Positions 9,239 through 16,957 of a stretch of 64,000 nucleotides of DNA are shown one piece after another (position 1 is the stretch's first letter; every line of letters begins with the position of its first letter). Made by a program: the position numbers and the translations under genes. The stretch is taken from positions 124,001 through 188,000 of the forward strand of contig JARUHJ010000004.1 in NCBI GenBank assembly GCA_029667085.1. Direction: 5' to 3'. The notes under the pieces were generated by a model, which saw only the letters and a list, made by a program, of their open reading frames with translations, ran no database searches and was not told where the DNA came from. The DNA comes from Deltaproteobacteria bacterium IMCC39524 (GTDB taxonomy: Bacteria; Desulfobacterota; Desulfuromonadia; Desulfuromonadales; BM103).

Positions 9239-9340
9239 TCAAGTCCTGTGCTTTCTTTCAGAGAGTCTTCTGAAGATACCTCAATTTCAGACTTCAGGCA
9301 AAGGGCAATCCCCTGAAAACACTGGCACAGAAGCATTATC

Positions 9341-9356
9341 TTGGAACAATGCTTGC
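9341..9356 (+). promoter_or_regulatory. possible sigma-54 promoter for the NlpC/P60 gene
   Basis: TTGGAAC (GG at 9343-9344) and TTGC (GC at 9355-9356) have exactly ten bases between GG and GC, the sigma-54 spacing. The -24 element deviates at one core base (GGA instead of GGC). The start codon is 58 bases downstream. No enhancer site was identified. Confidence 0.3.
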
Positions 9357-9413
9357 TTGAAATGACGTATTCACCTTTCAATCGCTTTTGCCAACGCCAG
9401 ACGAGGACTATTT

Positions 9414-9935
9414 ATGTCTCCTGCAATGCAAAACGTAGTGAAATGGCCACTGCTCTTCATACTGTTCACATTGGTTGTCGCTTGCACGGGGAAACAGCAA
9501 CCAACAGGACAAGAGTCTTCTATTACGACCAACCAGAAACCGTCGCCCTCCCCGGAAAAAGCAATTGAAAGTCCAGGCGCACATGCACTTGACGTCGCCC
9601 GCAAATTGCTCGGCACCCCCTATCGTTACGGCGGAACTGACCCGAGAGGCTTCGACTGCAGCGGCCTGGTACGATATGCATTCAATCAGAGTGGGGTAGA
9701 GCTACCACGCACCTCGAGGGAAATTTTTCGCGCCAGCCAGAGGATTGACCCACAAAAGATCGAACCCGGCGATCTGGTCTTTTTTGCCCTCTCAGCAAAC
9801 AAGATTTCCCGTGTCGGCATCTACGCGGGTCAGAGCCGTTTCATCCATTCACCTTCTTCGGGCAAAGGGGTCAGCTATGCCAGCATGGCAAATCCTTACT
9901 GGCAGAAACGCTTGATAGCCGCCGGAAGATTTTGA
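9414..9935 (+). CDS. NlpC/P60-family lipoprotein peptidase
   Basis: The product has 173 residues. The N-terminus carries a lipoprotein signal with lipobox LVVAC, so the mature protein should be lipid-anchored at Cys24. A linker rich in Gln, Ser and Pro follows. The NlpC/P60 domain starts near residue 60: YRYGGTDPRGFDCSG holds the catalytic Cys, GDLVFF follows, and His is in FIHSPSSGKG. Such enzymes cut D-Glu-diaminopimelate bonds in peptidoglycan stem peptides. GAGGA precedes the ATG. The gene stands alone, divergent from pepN. Confidence 0.9.
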   Translation: MSPAMQNVVKWPLLFILFTLVVACTGKQQPTGQESSITTNQKPSPSPEKAIESPGAHALDVARKLLGTPYRYGGTDPRGFDCSGLVRYAFNQSGVELPRTSREIFRASQRIDPQKIEPGDLVFFALSANKISRVGIYAGQSRFIHSPSSGKGVSYASMANPYWQKRLIAAGRF

Positions 9936-10166
9936 CTTTAATGAAATCAAGGGACCTTCCTGCCCCGCCAGCGATAAAATCTACCTTGGAAGACTTGGTA
10001 AAAACGCCTCCCAAGCCAGCCAAAGGCTGATCTGCAACGCACTTTCCCTAATGATTTCTAATATTTAAAAAGGGCAGAAAAGACACCTGACTCACCTGAC
10101 AATAAGCACATAAATTTCAAGCGAAGGTCTCTGCAGAAACTTTCTCGAATTCTAATCAATTTCAGT

Positions 10167-10195
10167 TTGCCAAACATTATGTAGTAGAGTAGAAT
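10167..10195 (+). promoter_or_regulatory. sigma-70-type promoter for nrdJ
   Basis: TTGCCA (10167-10172) and TAGAAT (10190-10195) are separated by 17 bases. Both elements match five of six consensus positions. Transcription would start near 10202, leaving a leader of about 110 bases before the nrdJ ATG. Confidence 0.6.
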
Positions 10196-10204
10196 GTCTT
10201 CCGC

Positions 10205-10220
10205 TACAACATATAGTGCT
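10205..10220. promoter_or_regulatory. possible NrdR-type operator
   Basis: The segment reading ACAACATATAGTGCT resembles the NrdR box (ACACTATATATAGTGT), with a good right half (TATAGTG) and a poor left half. It lies just after the predicted start of transcription, a position suited to repression. A second weaker ACTAT-centred site begins near 10236. Both are tentative. Confidence 0.3.
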
Positions 10221-10313
10221 TTATGCGCAGTACCGGACTATCGTCCAAACTGCTTAAACTAAGGGCTTCCAGCCGACCTGAGGGGCGACGGGGGACAAAC
10301 GAGGGAACCAAAA

Positions 10314-12464
10314 ATGGCAGGCAATGTGATTAAAAAACCGATTGAAACGACAGAAATCTCCTGGCAGGAAGCTTCGCTGGACATCTGGGACAGCAAGTAC
10401 CGGCTCAAAGATGCAACAGGCAAACCTGTCGACGCGGATCTGCACGCAACTTTTGTGCGTGTTGCCAAAGCGTTGTCTCTCGTTGAAGAAGACGAGACAA
10501 AACAAGCCCACTGGTACGAACGATTTCTGTGGGCATTGGAGAACGGCGCTATCCCTGCCGGACGCATCACGTCTAACGCAGGGGCTCTCGAACACAAGCC
10601 TGCCACATCGACCATCAACTGTACTGTGTCGGCAACAGTTGAGGACTCGATGGATCAGATTCTGGGCAAGGTTCATGAAGCTGGCCTGACGCTCAAAGCG
10701 GGTTGCGGCATCGGCTACGATTTCTCTACGCTGCGCCCTCGCAACGCCTTTGTCAACGGCGCCGGAGCCAACACCTCCGGGCCGCTGTCTTTCATGGATA
10801 TCTACGACAGCATGTGTCGTACCGTCGCTTCAGCCGGCGGCCGGCGTGGCGCCCAGATGGCGACCTTCGATATCTCTCATCCCGATGTTGTTGATTTTAT
10901 CAAGGCCAAGCGAGAAGATGGCCGCCTGCGCCAGTTCAACCTTTCTCTTCTGATTACCAACGAATTCGTGGAAGCGGTAAAGCAGGACCAGGAATGGCCG
11001 CTCTGTTTTCCTCTGACGGCCAAGGAACTGGCACGCGACGGACTGGACCTGAAGGATCCATCACAAGTTCTCTGGAAAGACTGGCCCGTCAAGAAGGACT
11101 ATGTGCAGAACGATGTCGGCGAAGTTGCCTGCAAGATTTATCGTACTATCCGCGCCAAGCAGCTGTGGAATGTGATTATGGCATCCACCTACGATTTCGC
11201 CGAGCCTGGTTTCATCCTCATCGACAAGGTCAATGAGATGAACAACAACTGGTTCTGCGAAGAAATTCGTGCGACCAACCCCTGTGGCGAACAACCCTTG
11301 CCTCCCTACGGCTCCTGCCTGCTCGGTTCGATTAACCTGACCCGTTTTGTTGACCAGCCCTTTACTCCTGAAGCGAGCTTTAACTGGGAGCACTTCCGCG
11401 AGGTTGTCGCTGTCTTCACCCGCATGCTGGACAACGTCGTCGAGATCAACGGTCTGCCACTGCAACAGCAACAGGACGAAATCTTTGGCAAGCGTCGTCA
11501 CGGTCTCGGTTATTTGGGGCTTGGCTCGACAATCACCCTGCTCGGCATGAAGTATGGTGATGCCGACGCCGTAGCCTTCACAGAAGAGGTTACCCTGCAG
11601 ATGGCCCTGGCCGGTTGGCAGCAGGCGGTGGCCCTGGCAAAAGAAAAAGGTACCGCACCGGCTCTCGAGGAAGAGTACGAAGTCACTGCCGAGATGTTGC
11701 GCAAACGCCCCGAAATGGCAGCGGACGGTATTAAACTGGGACAACGTGTACCTGGACGGATTTTGCACGCCCGCTATAGCCGTTACATGCAACAGCTAGC
11801 CAAAGTAGCGCCGGCAATTGTCGACGAACTGGCCGAAGTCGGCGCACGCTTCACCCATCACAGCTCCATTGCACCAACCGGCACGATTTCCCTGTCCATT
11901 GCCAACAATGCCTCCAACGGTATTGAACCCAGCTTCGCCCACCACTATTCGCGCAACCTGATCCGCCAGGGCAAGAAGAGCAAAGAGAAGATCGATGTCT
12001 TTTCCTATGAACTGCTGGCGTATCGTGAACTGATCAACCCCAATGCGATGCCTGACAGCAAAAAACCGGAAGAGCGTCTTCCGGACAACTTCATCACCTC
12101 GGAAGATGTCACGCCGAAGCAGCACGTCGACATTCAGGCCGCCGCGCAGAAATGGATTGACTCTTCCATTTCCAAGACCGCTAATGTCCCCAGTGATTAC
12201 CCCTACGAGGATTTTCAGGACATCTACATGTATGCCTACGAACAGGGCTTGAAGGGCTGCACGACCTTCCGCTACAACCCGGAAGCCTTCCAGGGCGTAT
12301 TGGTCAAGGATAAGGATCTGGCGGACACGATCTACCAGTTCACGCTGGACGACGGCACAGTGCTCGAAGTCCGTGGCAACGAAAACATCGAATACGACAA
12401 TGAGACCCATTCAGCGGCGAACCTGTACGACGCGCTCAAAGAAGGCTATTACGGTAAGCTGTAA
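10314..12464 (+). CDS. nrdJ: B12-dependent ribonucleotide reductase, catalytic subunit
   Basis: The protein has 716 residues. It matches class II (adenosylcobalamin-dependent) ribonucleoside-diphosphate reductase. TINCTVS, KAGCGIGYDFSTLRP and the radical-site segment NPCGEQPLPPYGSCLLGS (near residue 322) are visible, and APTGTISL follows late in the barrel. It reduces ribonucleotides to deoxyribonucleotides without needing oxygen. The C-terminus stops at GYYGKL without the redox Cys tail; a Cys-rich TSCPD protein is encoded 20 bases downstream. The reductase is therefore probably split into two chains, as in the NrdJa/NrdJb arrangement. Confidence 0.92.
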   Translation: MAGNVIKKPIETTEISWQEASLDIWDSKYRLKDATGKPVDADLHATFVRVAKALSLVEEDETKQAHWYERFLWALENGAIPAGRITSNAGALEHKPATSTINCTVSATVEDSMDQILGKVHEAGLTLKAGCGIGYDFSTLRPRNAFVNGAGANTSGPLSFMDIYDSMCRTVASAGGRRGAQMATFDISHPDVVDFIKAKREDGRLRQFNLSLLITNEFVEAVKQDQEWPLCFPLTAKELARDGLDLKDPSQVLWKDWPVKKDYVQNDVGEVACKIYRTIRAKQLWNVIMASTYDFAEPGFILIDKVNEMNNNWFCEEIRATNPCGEQPLPPYGSCLLGSINLTRFVDQPFTPEASFNWEHFREVVAVFTRMLDNVVEINGLPLQQQQDEIFGKRRHGLGYLGLGSTITLLGMKYGDADAVAFTEEVTLQMALAGWQQAVALAKEKGTAPALEEEYEVTAEMLRKRPEMAADGIKLGQRVPGRILHARYSRYMQQLAKVAPAIVDELAEVGARFTHHSSIAPTGTISLSIANNASNGIEPSFAHHYSRNLIRQGKKSKEKIDVFSYELLAYRELINPNAMPDSKKPEERLPDNFITSEDVTPKQHVDIQAAAQKWIDSSISKTANVPSDYPYEDFQDIYMYAYEQGLKGCTTFRYNPEAFQGVLVKDKDLADTIYQFTLDDGTVLEVRGNENIEYDNETHSAANLYDALKEGYYGKL

Positions 12465-12483
12465 ATTTTAAGGAAGAAAAAAG

Positions 12484-13173
12484 ATGGCTAAAAAAATTGA
12501 ACAGAAGATTGTTGGCTACGACGTCGTTAATCTCGATGAGCAGCGCAAGAAGGCCGCCCAGGATGAGAAAAATCAGATTGAGGACATGCACGAGAACGTT
12601 AAACGCCCTGAAATGCTGGTGGGGGCCACTTACAAAATCAAGACCCCGCAGAGTGAGCATGCTCTCTATGTCACCATCAATGACATGGTATTGAACCATG
12701 GCACGAAGCACGAAGTTCGCCAGCCTTTCGAGATTTTCATCAACTCGAAAAACATGGATCACTTCCAGTGGGTGGTTGCCCTGACCCGGGTTATCTCTGC
12801 GGTCTTTCGCAAAGGAGGTGACGTCACCTTCCTGGTCGATGAGATGAAAGCGGTCTTCGACCCTCAAGGCGGCTACTTCAAACCAGGCGGCGGTGGCTTT
12901 ATGCCATCAATCGTAGCGGAGATTGGTCACGCCCTGGAAAGCCACATGAAGATGATCGGCCTGATCAAAGAAGAGAAAATGCCCGCAGCCCAGAGAGAGA
13001 TGATTCTGGCCAAGCGTGCCGAATACGACAATCTCAAGGGGAAAGCCAAAGGTGAAGATAACGGCAACTTCCCTGCAGACGCCAAACTGTGCGCCAAGTG
13101 CGTCGCCAAGGCTGTCATCATCATGGACGGCTGCCTGACCTGCCTGAACTGCGGCGACTCCAAGTGTGGTTAA
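12484..13173 (+). CDS. TSCPD-domain partner of NrdJ (NrdJb-like)
   Basis: This 229-residue protein begins after AAGGAAG, 20 bases from the nrdJ stop. The first 60 residues are charged. The centre (about 60-165) resembles the TSCPD domain found at the C-terminus of many class II reductases (FKPGGGGFMPSIV). The tail has a Cys cluster, CAKC then CLTCLNCGDSKCG, that could bind zinc and carry the thiol pair that re-reduces the active site. Because NrdJ itself lacks that tail, this chain is inferred to complete the enzyme in trans. Confidence 0.8.
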   Translation: MAKKIEQKIVGYDVVNLDEQRKKAAQDEKNQIEDMHENVKRPEMLVGATYKIKTPQSEHALYVTINDMVLNHGTKHEVRQPFEIFINSKNMDHFQWVVALTRVISAVFRKGGDVTFLVDEMKAVFDPQGGYFKPGGGGFMPSIVAEIGHALESHMKMIGLIKEEKMPAAQREMILAKRAEYDNLKGKAKGEDNGNFPADAKLCAKCVAKAVIIMDGCLTCLNCGDSKCG

Positions 13174-13203
13174 AAGCAAAGGCCCTGAAGCAAAAAACAT
13201 TTT

Positions 13204-13274
13204 AACGCAAAGAAGCAACGGGCGCAGAGAACGCTTCTATTCTCTGCGCCTCTGCGCCTCCGCGTCTCTGCGTT
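13204..13274. repeat. inverted octamer-array repeat, family A copy 1
   Basis: The left arm 13204-13230 contains AACGCAAAG and GCGCAGAGA. The right arm 13241-13274 is a run of 8-base units TCTGCGCC, TCTGCGCC, TCCGCGTC, TCTGCGTT. The arms are inverted and could form a long imperfect stem between the reductase partner and dCMP deaminase. A related pair of arms occurs at 25477-25621. Confidence 0.7.
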
Positions 13275-13310
13275 GAGAGAAGGTCTTTGCCTTTGCTTGA
13301 GGAGAAGATC

Positions 13311-13832
13311 ATGACGAGTTCTAACTGGGACGTTCGCTGGATGGCCCTGGCTCAATTTATCGCGACCTGGAGCAAAGACCGGGGTCGCAAGGTGGGCGCC
13401 GTCATTGTCGGCCCCGACAATGAGATCCGCTCAACCGGCTACAACGGGATTCCCCGCGGCGTTAACGACGATGTTGAAGAACGCCATGAAGCCAGCAACG
13501 GCGAGAAGTACCTGTGGGTCTCTCATGCGGAGCGCAATGCTATCTACAACGCGGCGATGCTTGGCGTTTCAACCAAAAGCTGCACCCTCTACATCCCCTG
13601 GTATCCCTGTATCGAATGTGCCAAAGCCATCGTACAAGCAGGAATCAGCACAATTGTCTGCTTCGAACCCGACCTTGCAGACAGCAACTGGGGACAAGGG
13701 TTTGAAAGATCGCTGATTGTTCTTGGCGAAGGCAATGTAGTGACCAGGGTCATTGATCAGAAGAATTATCTGAAAGAGGTTATTGACAAGGAATTTCTGG
13801 TTGGGAATGTGCCTCTTGGCCCCTGCGCATAA
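13311..13832 (+). CDS. dCMP deaminase family protein
   Basis: From ATG 13311, which follows GAGGAG, the protein has 173 residues. The zinc-dependent deaminase signatures are present: SHAERNAIYNA (His-Ala-Glu) and PWYPCIECAKAI (PCxxC). The N-terminus KVGAVIVGPDNEIRSTGYNG is typical of dCMP/deoxycytidylate deaminases. The enzyme makes dUMP for thymidylate synthesis. Its place directly after the ribonucleotide reductase genes fits a deoxynucleotide supply role, although an inverted repeat separates them and could act on the transcript. A competence ComEB-like assignment would be equivalent. Confidence 0.88.
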   Translation: MTSSNWDVRWMALAQFIATWSKDRGRKVGAVIVGPDNEIRSTGYNGIPRGVNDDVEERHEASNGEKYLWVSHAERNAIYNAAMLGVSTKSCTLYIPWYPCIECAKAIVQAGISTIVCFEPDLADSNWGQGFERSLIVLGEGNVVTRVIDQKNYLKEVIDKEFLVGNVPLGPCA

Positions 13833-13854
13833 AGTTTACTAACTCATATCTGAT

Positions 13855-13871
13855 CTTACACACAGTGTAAG
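13855..13871. repeat. short perfect inverted repeat
   Basis: CTTACAC and GTGTAAG surround ACA, giving a 7-bp perfect dyad 23 bases after the dCMP deaminase stop. No T-run follows, so it looks more like an operator or an mRNA 3' stem than a full terminator. Confidence 0.4.
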
Positions 13872-14006
13872 GTTTAGCCATGTTCAAAGTTGCCCTATTT
13901 TACAACTTTTATCATTTGTCAGGAACAGTGAGAATTTTGTGCTTCGTCCAATCCATAACGCTTCAAATCAGCGTGAGAGGGCAAAAAAGATAAATCCTGT
14001 GCCAAC

Positions 14007-14035
14007 TTGACCTGATTTTCGAAATAGTATATCTT
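14007..14035 (+). promoter_or_regulatory. promoter for the riboswitch transcript
   Basis: TTGACC (14007-14012) and TATCTT (14030-14035) are 17 bases apart. Transcription would begin at about 14042, a few bases before the first strand of aptamer helix P1. That is where a riboswitch leader should start. Confidence 0.6.
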
Positions 14036-14044
14036 AGCTACCGT

Positions 14045-14133
14045 TAACTCTCCGATAATAGCAAAGCTAGGGCGACCTAGTGACGCAAAGCTAGGGGTCA
14101 CACCGTGACAGCCCAGCTACCGAAGAGGAGTTA
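14045..14133 (+). ncRNA. GEMM-I-type riboswitch, probably 3',3'-cGAMP class
   Basis: Conserved GEMM-I features appear in order. The P1 strand TAACTCT (14045-14051) pairs with GGAGTTA (14127-14133). Then come CGATAATAGCAAAG and a stem CTAGG/CCTAG closed by a GCGA tetraloop (14068-14080). The invariant GACGCAAAGC follows (14082-14091), then a stem GGTCAC/GTGAC (14096-14109), then CAGCC and GCTACCG (14116-14122). The base just before GCAAA, at 14060, is A. In c-di-GMP-I aptamers this position is G; in the Geobacter cGAMP aptamers I recall it is A, and the surrounding CGAYAATA and GACAGCC strings also match those aptamers. Ligand identity is inferred from that base and the overall likeness. Confidence 0.85.
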
Positions 14134-14152
14134 GGGGCAACAACACCTAAAC

Positions 14153-14185
14153 GTCTATCTTCACTATCGGAGATAGGCTTTTTTT
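14153..14185 (+). terminator. riboswitch expression-platform terminator
   Basis: GTCTATCT (14153-14160) pairs with AGATAGGC (14171-14178), one pair being G-U, around a 10-base loop. Seven T follow (14179-14185). Within the hairpin, TATCGGAGA (14165-14173) is perfectly complementary to TCTCCGATA (14049-14057) in the aptamer P1 region, which gives a possible antiterminator. Confidence 0.8.
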
Positions 14186-14391
14186 GTAGGTACAGATAAA
14201 TCAGCAAGACGTTCAATTCAACAACAATTTAGTCGTCGCTTTGAAACTAAGCACAATGCCTTGATGGCGATGCTTCTTAATTCCTTAAATTAAAGGGCAA
14301 GCTTGCAAAGTTATTTTAAACACGTCTTACCAATAGTTGCAGTTGCTTTGACGAGTTGAAGCCAGGCTTTGCTTTTGACACGGAACAGGCC

Positions 14392-14997
14392 ATGAAATAT
14401 CTAATAACTCTTTGTTTGATTTTGACAAGTACCAGCGTGTTAGCGTATGAAATGCCGCTTAAATCTGTAAATCTTGACAAGAAAAAAGTGTATCTCGAAG
14501 AATTCTTACGGCAAGAAGAAGGAAAATATGCACATAATCAGATTATACTTCGTCGAACAATTGAAACCCCTAGTAAGATACAGTTAGGTTTTGCGATAAT
14601 GGCAGATGAAGACGTATGTGTAAAATACCAAAGAACTAACATATTCAGAGGTGAAGAAGATTATTATAACCGCAACATGCGAAACGTCTATTATGACCAA
14701 TCAAACCTTTTGAACAAAGTCTGTATCGAGTTCGAAAGTCAGCCCGCAGGCTCTAACAAGTGGATCACCCTTGACTTTGACAATGCAAAAAAACTTGAAA
14801 AAGATAACCAGGAATTAATTAGATTTTCTGTATCACAGAATGACAACAATGCCGATGTGATCGATATTAATGCCGAAGTTATTAATGTAACAGAAACAGG
14901 AGAAGGCTATACAGTAGACACTGTCGAGGAAGGTTTTTTCAGAAACCCGGGATTAAGCTTTACATATCAACCTCAAATTGAAGTCGTTAGTTATTAG
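14392..14997 (+). CDS. exported protein of unknown family under the riboswitch
   Basis: From ATG 14392 the product has 201 residues. It begins with a clear signal peptide (KYLITLCLILTSTSVLA, cut before YEM). The mature part is about 180 residues, rich in Asn, Asp, Glu and Tyr, with two Cys (in DVCVKY and KVCIEF) that could form a disulfide. It has no haem motif, no transmembrane segment and no known catalytic motif. Base composition and codons are far more AT-rich than in the neighbours, which suggests recent transfer. It is the first gene after the cGAMP-type riboswitch and terminator, so that signal should control it. I do not recognise the family. Confidence 0.8.
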   Translation: MKYLITLCLILTSTSVLAYEMPLKSVNLDKKKVYLEEFLRQEEGKYAHNQIILRRTIETPSKIQLGFAIMADEDVCVKYQRTNIFRGEEDYYNRNMRNVYYDQSNLLNKVCIEFESQPAGSNKWITLDFDNAKKLEKDNQELIRFSVSQNDNNADVIDINAEVINVTETGEGYTVDTVEEGFFRNPGLSFTYQPQIEVVSY

Positions 14998-15187
14998 TAA
15001 GCAGAAAAGCCCTCAACCTTTGCATTCGACTGTCAGGGATTTGTCTTGCCTATCGTCTTACTTTAAATCCGGCGGCAACTCCTTCTTACATTACCTGGGG
15101 ATATTCAGCATGCGGATTGCAAGGGACAAAACCTGACACTGCCTGCCAGATCAAGGACCTATGTCTACACAAAGAGTTCTTCAAGCG

Positions 15188-15610
15188 TCATAAAGAACCA
15201 CCAGCCTTCTTTGCGACAATCTCCCCAAACTTCTTGCCATCAATAGAAAATCTCTCATGCGTGCCCTCCCCGATCAGGTCTTGCTCATCCCTGGCAACGA
15301 TCGACCACTTGGTCCTTGCGCCATTGACTTCGAGCAAGGTCACTTCAACCTTGACCTCCATCCCGGGCGGTGTTGCTGCAGCATGAGTCACACAGACATT
15401 TGTACCAAGACTGATCTCACCTTCATTCATGTAGGGTCGCAATGCTTCCATACACGCCCACTCCATAAGGCCGACCATAAACGCGGTAGCGAAAACCGGC
15501 GGCATGGACTGGAAAAGATCTGACTCCTGAAAGACGTAGGGTACGGTTTTGTCATTGGGAACCTTATAACTATGGGTAAAGGTCAGGCCCTTTTGCAGCG
15601 TCTCTTTCAT
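15188..15610 (-). CDS. hotdog-fold thioesterase family protein
   Basis: From ATG 15610, preceded by TTAGGAGTTGCT, the protein has 140 residues; the longer open frame to 15706 lacks a ribosome site. Segments QSMPPVFATAFMVGLMEWACMEALRPY and GTNVCVTHAAATPPGMEVKVEVTL follow the pattern of the fluoroacetyl-CoA thioesterase-like hotdog proteins, where Thr, Glu and His form the active site. It is cytoplasmic and stands alone between the AT-rich island and a divergent transporter gene. The acyl-CoA substrate is unknown. Confidence 0.75.
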   Translation of the reverse strand: MKETLQKGLTFTHSYKVPNDKTVPYVFQESDLFQSMPPVFATAFMVGLMEWACMEALRPYMNEGEISLGTNVCVTHAAATPPGMEVKVEVTLLEVNGARTKWSIVARDEQDLIGEGTHERFSIDGKKFGEIVAKKAGGSL

Positions 15611-15789
15611 AGCAACTCCTAAAATTTGCAATTGATTGAGCATGTTTTGATTATCAATAATCCTAGCGTGTTTTCCGCATCTATCAACAGGAGAAAAGAA
15701 GACCACAGCGTTCCCCTTGATTGCCCTTGACTCTCCTAGGGCGGCAAGTCAGAATGACCGCCAAATCAACAGGAAACGAATAGACTACG

Positions 15790-16944
15790 ATGCTCTACAC
15801 TCCCGCATTCTGGGCCATGGCACTGGCCAACCTCTGCCATACAGCCAGCTTCAGCGCTTTCTTTCTCTTACCGCTCTACATTCTCGAGCACGGTGGCAAC
15901 CAGGGTGACATTGGCGTGGTCATGGGTATTTTTGCCCTGGCCTCGGCAATCAGTCGCCCCTGGGTTGCGGAGATGATCGACCGCATCGGCCGCAAGCGCA
16001 GTTACACCCTGGGCAGCATCCTCATGCTCGCCTCGCCCTTCTTGTATCTCGGCATTCAAGACCCTCTTGGCACGGCCTACCCGCCTTTTTTACTCTTGAG
16101 AGCCTTGCATGGTGTCGGTTTGGCAATCTGCTTTACATCCGTGTTCACCTTTATGGCTGACATCCTGCCTCGAGATCGACTTAACGAGGGCATCGGCATG
16201 TTCGGCATCTCCGGTTTGATCGGCATAGCCATAGGTCCGATCTTAGCGGAAATCATGCTTGAACATTTCGGTTTTGCCGGCCTCTTTATTGTGGCAGGCA
16301 TCCTGTCTGGCATTTCCCTGATCATTCATCAACCGCTTAAAGAGAGTGCCCCTACAGGAGAGAAAGAAAGCGACCCCACCACCTTCTTCGGACTCTTCAG
16401 GCGGGAGAAGTTTATCGTCGTAGGCCTCATCTCTCTGCTGTTCGGAGTCGGCCTTGCGGGATCAGGAAACTTCGTTGCACCCCTGGCAGAAGAACGCAAC
16501 CTCGGCTTTATTTCGGTTTACTTTTTCTGTTATTCGGGTGGAGCAATCACAATACGCTTCGTCAACGGCTGGCTCTCTGTAAGGTTCGGTGAAAACCGTA
16601 TTCTTCCATGCAGTATTGTGCTCTACATGGCCGGGCTCTTCCTGTTACCCTTGGCCTACAACCAGGCGGTACTCTGCGTCGCAGGAATCCTCTCCGGAAT
16701 CGGTCATGGCCTGCTTTTCCCCCTTCTGAACACCATGGCTGTACGTGACGAGAGATCTTCAATCCGCGGCAAAGCAACTGGAATCTTTACCGGCGGAATT
16801 GATTCGGGAATCTTTGCAGGATCATTGATATTGGGCTATATTGGCGAGTGGTTTGGACTCAACGTCCTCTTTCTCTGTGCCGGATTAAGCATGACGATCG
16901 CACTGATCATTTTCCGATTTCACAGACCGGACTCTTGCAACTGA
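15790..16944 (+). CDS. MFS transporter
   Basis: This 384-residue protein has about twelve hydrophobic segments in two halves of six, separated by a hydrophilic loop near residue 190 (LKESAPTGEKESDP). The loop between helices 2 and 3, MIDRIGRKRSYTLG, carries the major facilitator signature. It ends with a short cytoplasmic tail. The cargo is unknown; drug or metabolite efflux is common in this subgroup. The acyltransferase gene starts 13 bases after its stop, so the two are probably cotranscribed. Confidence 0.88.
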   Translation: MLYTPAFWAMALANLCHTASFSAFFLLPLYILEHGGNQGDIGVVMGIFALASAISRPWVAEMIDRIGRKRSYTLGSILMLASPFLYLGIQDPLGTAYPPFLLLRALHGVGLAICFTSVFTFMADILPRDRLNEGIGMFGISGLIGIAIGPILAEIMLEHFGFAGLFIVAGILSGISLIIHQPLKESAPTGEKESDPTTFFGLFRREKFIVVGLISLLFGVGLAGSGNFVAPLAEERNLGFISVYFFCYSGGAITIRFVNGWLSVRFGENRILPCSIVLYMAGLFLLPLAYNQAVLCVAGILSGIGHGLLFPLLNTMAVRDERSSIRGKATGIFTGGIDSGIFAGSLILGYIGEWFGLNVLFLCAGLSMTIALIIFRFHRPDSCN

Positions 16945-16957
16945 AAAAGAAGGTGTC

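Larger units (their letters stand above)
9936..10313. other. intergenic stretch upstream of nrdJ
   Basis: This stretch holds no credible gene. The distal half is AT-rich without clear structure. The proximal half carries a good sigma-70 promoter at 10167-10195 and a weak NrdR-box-like dyad just downstream. No cobalamin riboswitch was seen here although the enzyme uses B12. Confidence 0.6.
13833..14391. other. AT-rich intergenic island with riboswitch
   Basis: This 559-base stretch is clearly more AT-rich than the flanking genes. It holds an inverted repeat (13855-13871), a promoter (14007-14035), a cGAMP-type riboswitch (14045-14133) and an intrinsic terminator (14153-14185). About 200 AT-rich bases without obvious structure follow, leading to an exported protein. 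The short minus-strand frame across 13919-14101 has no ribosome site and overlaps the aptamer, so it is not called. Confidence 0.7.

Noticed and set aside
9936-10313. Cobalamin riboswitch before the B12-dependent reductase
   Set aside because: No B12-box-like string or fitting stem pattern was found in this leader.
13919-14101. Minus-strand 60-residue open frame
   Set aside because: It overlaps the conserved riboswitch aptamer, has no ribosome site and no recognisable sequence.
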